NCBI GenBank assembly: GCA_017559555.1
Contig: JAFYRH010000352.1
Span: forward strand, 1-11,039
DNA length: 11,039 bases
From: Clostridia bacterium
GTDB taxonomy: Bacteria; Bacillota; Clostridia; Oscillospirales; CAG-272
Reading direction: 5' to 3'
Shown in pieces: positions 6,128 to 11,039 of the stretch. The notes beneath the pieces are model-generated. The model saw only the letters and a list, made by a program, of their open reading frames with translations, did not search any database and was not told where the DNA came from. Within the stretch, counting starts at the first letter, position 1. Every line of letters starts with the position of its first letter. The translations under genes and the position numbers were made by a program.

Positions 6128-7421
6128 AAATTTCTCCTTTTTCATACTCGTAAACGTCCTCGCAAGCCTCTCTCCACCTCTCGTCATAGAGATTGTGAAT
6201 TTCTTCTGCCGCAAGCGTCCACTTAATAAGACATTGGTTTTGGTTTTCGGGGATAATCATAAAATAGTCGTTATTGTGATAAAACTCTAAAAATCCTTTT
6301 GTGGAAAAGGTAATAGAATAAATCGATTTTGCATCAAATGAGAAATTCACAGCTTTTCCGTCAAGTTCTCCCTCAAAAGAAAATCCGCGGTTTGTTAAAG
6401 TTGCCTTGCCAACCGACAAAACCTCTCGGTTGTGAGGCGGTTTTCTGAGTTTATCGAGCTTTACGGTGCAAAGACTGCCCTCAAGAGTCATTTCAAACGC
6501 ATCACTTTTGATCTCATCGCGTACGCATCTGCGTTGCCATTTGAACCACGCGTCGATATCCTCGGGAACGTTTTCTCCGTTGATGGGAACAAGATCGTAG
6601 TACTCGTTCACGCCAACCTCAAAGCCGCAGCAATCGCATTTGACGGTTTCGTGAGGTACGTGCAGGGTGTATTCCTTTTTGCAATCGGGGCACTTGTAAA
6701 GAATTTTATCAAGACCCGATGCGTTGGGAAGCTTGCCAACGTACTTGTGACGCGCCTCTTTATTAAAGGCAAAATCGTTGTAACGAATGCTCTTTAAAAT
6801 ACGCTCGTAGATTTCTTCAACCGAAAGTTCTGCAAGCATTTGAGGCGTGAACAAATGGCTGTAATGCAAACCGATGTATCCCTTTTTGCGGTCGGAGGAA
6901 TAGCGGTTGGTTGCAAGATACGCGCCCTTTGACGTGCAAACCACAACGTTTGCCTTGCAGCTTTTGATAAACTGTGCAGTTGCCGGATTGATGGGGTGCG
7001 TGCTGCCGCTTGTGGATTGGATCCCCTCCGGGAAAAGCCCGATAGCACCGCCCCGTTTGAGCACACGCAGCATATTCTTGACGCACATAAAGTCGGGCTG
7101 ATACAAATATTTGGAGATTGCTCCAAATTGAATAAACAGATGATACAACCCTTTTTTGAGGATGTTTTGATATCCGCAAACAACGTTGATATCATGCCGC
7201 CCAAAGCCATAAATCGAATAAACAAATTCGGTTCTTGACGCGTGCGCAGAAAGCAAAACCACAGGCTCCTTTTGAATGGCTTTGCGGTCGTAATCGTAGC
7301 TGAACTGCACTCCGTATATTTTATTCAAAATGCCTACAAACCACATTCCGATCGCCATCAAAACAGGGTTCGGCTTTTTCACCTTGCGGCTTACCAATCT
7401 TGTTTTTAAGTCCTTTTTCAT
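6120..7421 (-). CDS. Acyltransferase (PlsC-like) fused to a zinc ribbon and a C-terminal beta-rich domain
   Basis: The N-terminal part (residues 1-215) looks like a lysophospholipid acyltransferase. A hydrophobic segment (19-37) is followed by SAHASRTEF, with the catalytic His at H60 and Glu65 in place of the usual Asp of the HX4D motif. GLFPEGIQS (128-136) matches the FPEG block, which binds the glycerophosphate. Residues 244-265 form a four-cysteine zinc ribbon (C244, C247, C262, C265). The tail (about 335-415) is a series of short beta strands ending in a helix, resembling a GRAM/PH-like fold. The likely role is acyl transfer to a membrane lipid at the inner face of the membrane, with the added domains binding metal and lipid or protein. 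Because of the Asp-to-Glu change and the fusion, the substrate is uncertain. ATG 7421 has AAGGAG at 7438-7433. First gene of a two-gene operon with the carrier. Confidence 0.8.
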   Translation of the reverse strand: MKKDLKTRLVSRKVKKPNPVLMAIGMWFVGILNKIYGVQFSYDYDRKAIQKEPVVLLSAHASRTEFVYSIYGFGRHDINVVCGYQNILKKGLYHLFIQFGAISKYLYQPDFMCVKNMLRVLKRGGAIGLFPEGIQSTSGSTHPINPATAQFIKSCKANVVVCTSKGAYLATNRYSSDRKKGYIGLHYSHLFTPQMLAELSVEEIYERILKSIRYNDFAFNKEARHKYVGKLPNASGLDKILYKCPDCKKEYTLHVPHETVKCDCCGFEVGVNEYYDLVPINGENVPEDIDAWFKWQRRCVRDEIKSDAFEMTLEGSLCTVKLDKLRKPPHNREVLSVGKATLTNRGFSFEGELDGKAVNFSFDAKSIYSITFSTKGFLEFYHNNDYFMIIPENQNQCLIKWTLAAEEIHNLYDERWREACEDVYEYEKGEIYG

Positions 7422-7456
7422 TTCTTCAAAGACTCCTTAAACATTTTATGTGCTAT

Positions 7457-7485
7457 ATTATATCACAAAAGCAACAAAAATGCAA
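7457..7485 (-). promoter_or_regulatory. Sigma-A promoter of the acyltransferase-carrier operon
   Basis: On the minus strand, TTGCAT (7485-7480) and TATAAT (7462-7457) are 17 bases apart. Transcription would start near 7450, about 30 bases before the ATG at 7421. Upstream of the -35 box, at 7494-7510, lie two AAATTT palindromes separated by GG, which could be an operator or merely AT-rich sequence. The rest of 7511-7590 is AT-rich and shows nothing else. Confidence 0.8.
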
Positions 7486-7594
7486 CACATTTGCCCAAAT
7501 TTGGAAATTTGCGCCGTTTGTCAAGTGATTTTCTTTTCGTCTTCCCCCGGCTTTTCATTCTTTTTAACTTTTTTATCAGAAAAGCCGTAATTCC

Positions 7595-7623
7595 TTGACA
7601 AGCACATTTTTTTGTGTTACAAT
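7595..7623 (+). promoter_or_regulatory. Sigma-A promoter of lysS
   Basis: TTGACA (7595-7600) and TACAAT (7618-7623) are 17 bases apart. Transcription should start near 7630, leaving a leader of only about 47 bases before the ATG at 7677. That is too short for a T-box, so this synthetase gene is apparently not controlled by tRNA-sensing antitermination. Confidence 0.88.
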
Positions 7624-7676
7624 AATATGTTGTATATAATTTTTATCTATTTTTTATAGAAATGAGGTTCCCAATT

Positions 7677-9725
7677 ATGCATTGGTCAGAAGAAATTGCG
7701 CAAAGAATTATTGCGCGCAACCCTGAAAAGGAAGAATACGTTTGCGCCGCGGGCATTAGTCCCTCGGGCTCTGTTCACATTGGTAACTTCCGTGACGTTG
7801 CTACGTCCTTGATGGTCGTTCGTGCCCTTGAAAAGCTTGGCAAAAAAGCAAAGCTGCTCTTCTCTTGGGACGAATACGACCGTTGCCGCAAGATTCCCGC
7901 AAACGTGCAAGCGGTTGTTGGCAGCGACTACGACAAATATATCGGCTCCCCCTACGTTGATATTCCCGACCCTTGGGGCTGCCACGAAAACTATGCAAAG
8001 CACTTTGAGGAAGAGTTCCTCAAGGCGATGGAGCAATTCGGCATCAACCTCGATTGCCGCTATCAAGCAGATATGTACCGCTCCGGCAAATACACCAAGG
8101 ACATTATCGAGTCCTTGCAAAAGAGAGAAGAAATTTTTGAAATTCTCGACTCCTTTAAGACAAAAGACACCACCAAGAGCGCGGAAGAGCTCAAGGCTGA
8201 GCACGATGCCGAAAAGGCTGTTTACTACCCCGTAAGCATCTTTTGCCCCAAGTGCCACACCGACTTTACTACCATCACCAATCTCTCCGCGGATTGCACC
8301 GAGGCAGACTACACCTGTCGTTGCGGTCACTCCGGTCACTTCAACTTCTTGACCGACTTTGATTGCAAGCTTGGTTGGAAGATTGACTGGCCTATGCGTT
8401 GGAGATACGAGCAAGTTGACTTTGAGCCCGGTGGAAAAGATCACGCCGCTCCCACAGGTTCTTACTCTAACTCCAAGATCGTTTCCAAAAAGATCTTCGG
8501 CTTTGAGCCCCCGATGTTCCAAGGTTATGAGTTCATCGGTATTAAGGGTATGACCGGTAAGATGTCCTCTTCTTCGGGTCTCAACCTCACTCCCGAAACT
8601 CTGCTCAAGCTCTACCAACCCGAGATCATTCTTTGGCTCTATTCCAAGACCGATCCCACCAAGGCATTTGACTTCTGCTTTGATGACGGTATTCTTCGTC
8701 AATACTTTGAGTTCGATAAGATGCTCTCCGACGTTCGCGAAGGCAAAGCTTCCGACGTGATTGCCGACATTATGTACAACTGCAAGGTTGAGGGTCGCGA
8801 AATTGAAACCGTTCCCTTCTCTCTGCTTGTTCAACTCGGCTCCATTGTTAACTTTAACGTGCCTATGCTTGAGACGGTATTCGAAAAAATCGGCACACCC
8901 TACACCGCAGAGCAATTTGCCGACCGTCTCGACCGTGCAAAATTCTGGCTTGAGCAATGCGCACCCGACCAAGTCAACCGTCTTCGTGCGACCCGTAACT
9001 TTGAGGTTTGGAACACCCTTGACGAAAACGAGAAGAAGACCATTGAACTGCTCCACGCTTACATTGCAAAGGGCGGCTACACATTGGATGAGCTCAACAC
9101 CGAGCTTTATGCTATCCCCAAGACCGTTTACGGTACCGATATGACCGACAAGGAGCTCAAGGGCTTGCAAGGAAACTTCTTCCGTAACGTTTACAAGCTC
9201 CTCATCGACAAAGAAAAGGGCCCCCGTCTCTATCTCTTCCTCTATGCAATCGAAGCCGATAAGTACGTAGGTCTTTTGGATTTCTCCTATGCACAAACCG
9301 AAGAAGAAATCGCTGCTGATACCCCTTGCGAAGAATGTGCTCCCGAAGAGGAAGCCGCTCCCGAGGTTCGCGAAGCTGACCCCGTTGAGCCCGTTAAGGA
9401 ACAAGTCAACATCGACGATTTTGCAAAGCTCGACTTCCGTGTTTGCAAGGTTCTCAAGGCAGAGGCTGTTCGTAAGTCTCACTCCTGCCTCAAGCTTACC
9501 CTCTTTGACGGCATCGGTGAACGTGTTATCATGTCTTCTATCAAAGAAGAATATACCCCCGAAATGCTCGTTGGTCGCAAGATTATCGTCTTTGCAAACC
9601 TCAAGCCCAACCGTATTTGCAACGTCAACTCCCAAGGTATGCTCCTTGCCGCTACCAACAACGCTTGCGGCTGTAAGGTCATCTTCGTTGACGACTCCGT
9701 ACCCGAAGGAACTGCAATTCATTAA
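7677..9725 (+). CDS. lysS: Class I lysyl-tRNA synthetase with C-terminal Trbp111/EMAPII-like tRNA-binding domain
   Basis: The 682-residue enzyme is predicted to charge tRNA-Lys with lysine. It is of the archaeal-type class I, not the class II form usual in bacteria. It opens with MHWSEEIAQ, like archaeal LysRS1, then GISPSGSVHIGN (26-37, the HIGH box), WDEYDRCRKIP (64-74), a zinc-binding insert (C190, C193, C214, C216), GWKIDWPMRW (233-242), FEPGGKDH (249-256) and GKMSSSSG (294-301, the KMSKS equivalent). The helical anticodon-binding part runs to about 540. After an acidic linker (541-577) a second tRNA-binding OB-fold begins at about 578 (DFAKLDFRVCKVLKAE) and contains ANLKPNRICNVNSQGMLLAA (640-659). 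This is the domain found at the C-terminus of many MetRS. The ATG at 7677 is chosen over 7662 because GAGG at 7664-7667 precedes it and the family starts with MHW. Codon use is strongly biased, consistent with high expression. Confidence 0.95.
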   Translation: MHWSEEIAQRIIARNPEKEEYVCAAGISPSGSVHIGNFRDVATSLMVVRALEKLGKKAKLLFSWDEYDRCRKIPANVQAVVGSDYDKYIGSPYVDIPDPWGCHENYAKHFEEEFLKAMEQFGINLDCRYQADMYRSGKYTKDIIESLQKREEIFEILDSFKTKDTTKSAEELKAEHDAEKAVYYPVSIFCPKCHTDFTTITNLSADCTEADYTCRCGHSGHFNFLTDFDCKLGWKIDWPMRWRYEQVDFEPGGKDHAAPTGSYSNSKIVSKKIFGFEPPMFQGYEFIGIKGMTGKMSSSSGLNLTPETLLKLYQPEIILWLYSKTDPTKAFDFCFDDGILRQYFEFDKMLSDVREGKASDVIADIMYNCKVEGREIETVPFSLLVQLGSIVNFNVPMLETVFEKIGTPYTAEQFADRLDRAKFWLEQCAPDQVNRLRATRNFEVWNTLDENEKKTIELLHAYIAKGGYTLDELNTELYAIPKTVYGTDMTDKELKGLQGNFFRNVYKLLIDKEKGPRLYLFLYAIEADKYVGLLDFSYAQTEEEIAADTPCEECAPEEEAAPEVREADPVEPVKEQVNIDDFAKLDFRVCKVLKAEAVRKSHSCLKLTLFDGIGERVIMSSIKEEYTPEMLVGRKIIVFANLKPNRICNVNSQGMLLAATNNACGCKVIFVDDSVPEGTAIH

Positions 9726-9746
9726 GGGGACTTTTATGGTTTTTTT

Positions 9747-10086
9747 GTGGGGGAAACTTCTTGGAAGAAGTTTCCCCCACACCCCTTTCAAGAACTTTCA
9801 CACCATTTTCCCAAACAGACTCGTTGGTTTCCCGACAGATAGGCGACGCGGGATAAATCTCGCTTTTGCTAACGCAAGAAAGTTGTTTGTGATTATAAGA
9901 TACCAATCCCCTACAAAAGTAGATTTTCCTTAGAAGAAACCTCTTTCTTCTTCATCCCACACCAAAAAGAAGATTTCACCACGGACGGGGTGTTCACACT
10001 CTGTCCCGTGGTGAAAGTTCTTGAGGGGGTGGGTGGTTTGGAGGGAGGGGGGCGTTTCTTCCCAAGAAAGCCCCCCTCCCTCCAAA
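9747..10086. repeat. Composite hairpin element between lysS and dut
   Basis: The gap 9726-10115 is filled by nested inverted repeats. The left end is a 16-base-pair hairpin, GTGGGGGAAACTTCTT (9747-9762) with AAGAAGTTTCCCCCAC (9765-9780). The right end is a 17-base-pair stem (10037-10053 with 10070-10086), continued by TTTCTT (10055-10060) and AAGAAA (10064-10069). Just inside each end, TCAAGAACTTTCAC (9788-9801) and GTGAAAGTTCTTGA (10011-10024) are perfect inverted copies. Further in are TTTCACCACGG (9974-9984) with CCGTGGTGAAA (10006-10016), and AGAAGAAA (9932-9939) with TTTCTTCT (9944-9951). No credible ORF is present. The layout suggests a non-autonomous palindromic (MITE-like) element or a structured RNA. 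The left hairpin may help end the lysS transcript although no T-tract follows it. Confidence 0.8.
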
Positions 10087-10115
10087 AACACTTCAATTCT
10101 TTAAGGAGTATCACC

Positions 10116-10565
10116 ATGAAACTGAATGTAAATATCAAGCTGTCTCGCGGAATGAGCGCGCCCGAATATGCAACGAGTGGCTCGGCGGCGGTTGATCTGC
10201 GCGCGGCGATTGAAGAAAACGAAACCGTTATCCTCGCCCCCGGCGAGAGAAAACTGATTCCCACAGGTCTTTCGATCTCCCCCGAATCGAGCGAATACGT
10301 AGCCGTCATTGCAGGACGTAGCGGACTTGGCGTAAAGAAAGGCGTTTCTCTTGCCAACGGCATTGGTGTAATTGACAGCGACTACCGCGGCGAGATTGGT
10401 GTTTGCCTGATCAACCACGGAGAAGAGCCTTTTGAGGTTCACCGCGGTGACAGAATTGCACAAATGATGTTTTTGCCCGTTGCCACCGCATCCTTTTTGG
10501 AGGTTGCCTCCCTTGACGAAACCGAGCGCGGAGCGGGCGGATTCGGACACACGGGTATTCAATAA
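10116..10565 (+). CDS. dut: dUTP diphosphatase (dUTPase)
   Basis: The 149-residue enzyme is predicted to hydrolyse dUTP to dUMP and pyrophosphate, keeping uracil out of DNA and supplying dUMP for thymidylate synthesis. All five motifs of the homotrimeric family are present: AAVDLRA (24-30), GRSGLG (67-72), GVIDSDYRGE (84-93) with the catalytic Asp at D87 and the stacking Tyr at Y90, GDRIAQ (111-116), and the C-terminal RGAGGFGHTG (138-147), the flexible lid with its aromatic residue. Length is typical. The start at 10116 is set by AAGGAG (10103-10108); a longer in-frame extension to 9990 would read through the hairpin element and is rejected. No promoter lies between that element and the gene, so transcription must start inside or upstream of the element. 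The nuclease gene starts 14 bases after the stop. Confidence 0.96.
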   Translation: MKLNVNIKLSRGMSAPEYATSGSAAVDLRAAIEENETVILAPGERKLIPTGLSISPESSEYVAVIAGRSGLGVKKGVSLANGIGVIDSDYRGEIGVCLINHGEEPFEVHRGDRIAQMMFLPVATASFLEVASLDETERGAGGFGHTGIQ

Positions 10566-10579
10566 GCAAGTGTGTTTTA

Positions 10580-10939
10580 ATGAACAAAACAAGCAACAAA
10601 AAACTCACAAACTTATCCAAAATTCTACGTCGTAATATGACCGATGAGGAAAAGCATCTTTGGTACGATTTTTTGAAGAAATTACCGCAAACAGTTCAAC
10701 GGCAAAAGGTGATTGGAAACTACATTGTTGATTTTTACTGTGCAGAAGCAAAACTTGTAATTGAATTGGATGGCTCACAACACTTCTCAAAGCAAGGTGT
10801 TCAAGACGATTTTATAAGAGATGATTTTTTGAACAGTTTAGGTATTACTGTTACACGGTATTCAAATTTGGATAGTTGTGAAAATTTTGAAGGCGTCTGC
10901 TCGGATATTTTAAAAAAGATATCCGAAGCCAAGCAATAG
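10580..10939 (+). CDS. DUF559 protein, Vsr/restriction-endonuclease-like nuclease
   Basis: The 119-residue protein matches the DUF559 family, which has the PD-(D/E)XK fold of very short patch repair endonuclease. An N-terminal helix with the family signature LRRNMTDEEKHLW (16-28) is followed by a basic strand (VQRQKVIGNYIVDFYC, 39-54) with D51. IELDGSQH (61-68) carries E62, D64, Q67 and H68 as likely metal ligands, and an Arg helix lies at about 80. ITVTRYSN (89-96) and FEGV (103-106) complete the fold. The in vivo function of the family is not established; DNA cutting or nicking is inferred from the fold. No good ribosome binding site precedes the ATG, so translation may depend on dut, 14 bases upstream. 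Base use is visibly more A+T-rich than dut or lysS, hinting at recent arrival. Its stop lies 8 bases before a copy of the repeat family at 10948. Confidence 0.88.
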   Translation: MNKTSNKKLTNLSKILRRNMTDEEKHLWYDFLKKLPQTVQRQKVIGNYIVDFYCAEAKLVIELDGSQHFSKQGVQDDFIRDDFLNSLGITVTRYSNLDSCENFEGVCSDILKKISEAKQ

Positions 10940-10947
10940 GTCTTAAC

Positions 10948-11021
10948 GGATGCTCCGCATCCTACACCTCATCCGTCAAATCCTCAAGTCGGATTTGCCA
11001 CCTTCCCCTCAAGGGGAAGGC
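10948..11021 (-). repeat. Copy of the same REP-like repeat, abutting the DUF559 gene
   Basis: Read on the minus strand this matches unit A of the repeat at 269-321. It has a hairpin of CCTTCCCC (11001-11008) with GGGGAAGG (11013-11020), then GGTGGCAAAT (11002-10993), a variable hairpin closed by CAAATCC (10977-10983) and GGATTTG (10991-10997), then ATTTGACGGA (10981-10972). An extra hairpin, GGATGC (10948-10953) with GCATCC (10957-10962), lies on the side of the nuclease gene. The two 10-base blocks are 31 bases from outer edge to outer edge in both copies. The element may continue past the window end as the inverted partner unit. Confidence 0.85.
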
Positions 11022-11039
11022 TAAAGTAAGTTCGCCATC

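Noticed and set aside
7662..7676. The ATG at 7662 as the lysS start
   Set aside because: It has no ribosome binding site, whereas GAGG at 7664-7667 serves the ATG at 7677. Archaeal class I LysRS proteins also begin with MHW.
7677..9725. Methionyl-tRNA synthetase
   Set aside because: The C-terminal OB-fold is MetRS-like, but the catalytic part has the LysRS class I signatures (MHW start, GISPSGSVHIGN, WDEYDR, GWKIDWPMRW, FEPGGKDH).
9747..9780. A standard intrinsic terminator for lysS
   Set aside because: The stem is strong but no T-run follows on the plus strand; the T-run is upstream of it. It is better treated as the end of the hairpin element, with termination only possible.
7686..9791. 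A 701-codon open frame antisense to lysS
   Set aside because: It lies wholly opposite a well-supported synthetase. The biased codons of lysS avoid TTA, CTA and TCA, which keeps the antisense frame free of stops. The translation shows no recognisable domain and no ribosome binding site at a sensible start.
9990..10115. A 42-codon N-terminal extension of dut
   Set aside because: It reads through the hairpin element. AAGGAG at 10103-10108 and family length set the start at 10116.

Overview
The window reads as chromosomal DNA from an anaerobic, gut-type Clostridia (Bacillota), probably an uncultured Oscillospirales/Christensenellales-like lineage. The pointers are strong AGGAGG-type ribosome binding sites, consensus sigma-A promoters with 17-base spacers, a solute-binding lipoprotein with a Gram-positive style signal peptide, a YfcC-type carrier, and hairpin-rich intergenic repeats of a kind I associate with gut Firmicutes. 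The lineage is inference; no rRNA or taxonomic marker is present.

Layout. Bases 1-252 hold a small unrecognised ORF that may be the tail of a longer gene. Bases 266-380 are a compound palindromic repeat made of two inverted units. dusB (tRNA dihydrouridine synthase) follows at 480-1487, then a separately promoted 98-residue protein of unknown function (1576-1872). A shared bidirectional terminator separates these from a long minus-strand block: an orphan solute-binding lipoprotein (1933-3510), a small charged protein (3676-3957) behind rnhA (3996-4472), and a two-gene operon of an acyltransferase-like protein (6120-7421) and a YfcC-family membrane carrier (4646-6127), which overlap by 8 bases. 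A divergent promoter region (7422-7676) then starts the plus-strand block: an archaeal-type class I lysyl-tRNA synthetase carrying an extra C-terminal tRNA-binding OB-fold domain (7677-9725), a 340-base nested-hairpin element (9747-10086), dut (10116-10565), and a small DUF559 (Vsr-like) nuclease gene (10580-10939). The nuclease gene runs straight into another copy of the left-hand repeat family (10948-11021).

Functions. Most genes are housekeeping: tRNA modification and charging (dusB, lysS), nucleotide and nucleic-acid hygiene (dut, rnhA), and membrane or transport functions. The accessory interest lies in three places. First, a dispersed repeat family keeps two 10-base blocks at identical spacing around a hairpin whose sequence changes but whose pairing is kept, and one copy abuts a DUF559 nuclease gene, which suggests a REP/RAYT-like pairing of repeat and nuclease. 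Second, there is a separate long hairpin element upstream of dut. Third, two proteins have unusual domain combinations: class I LysRS plus a Trbp111/EMAPII-like domain, and an acyltransferase plus a zinc ribbon plus a C-terminal beta-rich domain.
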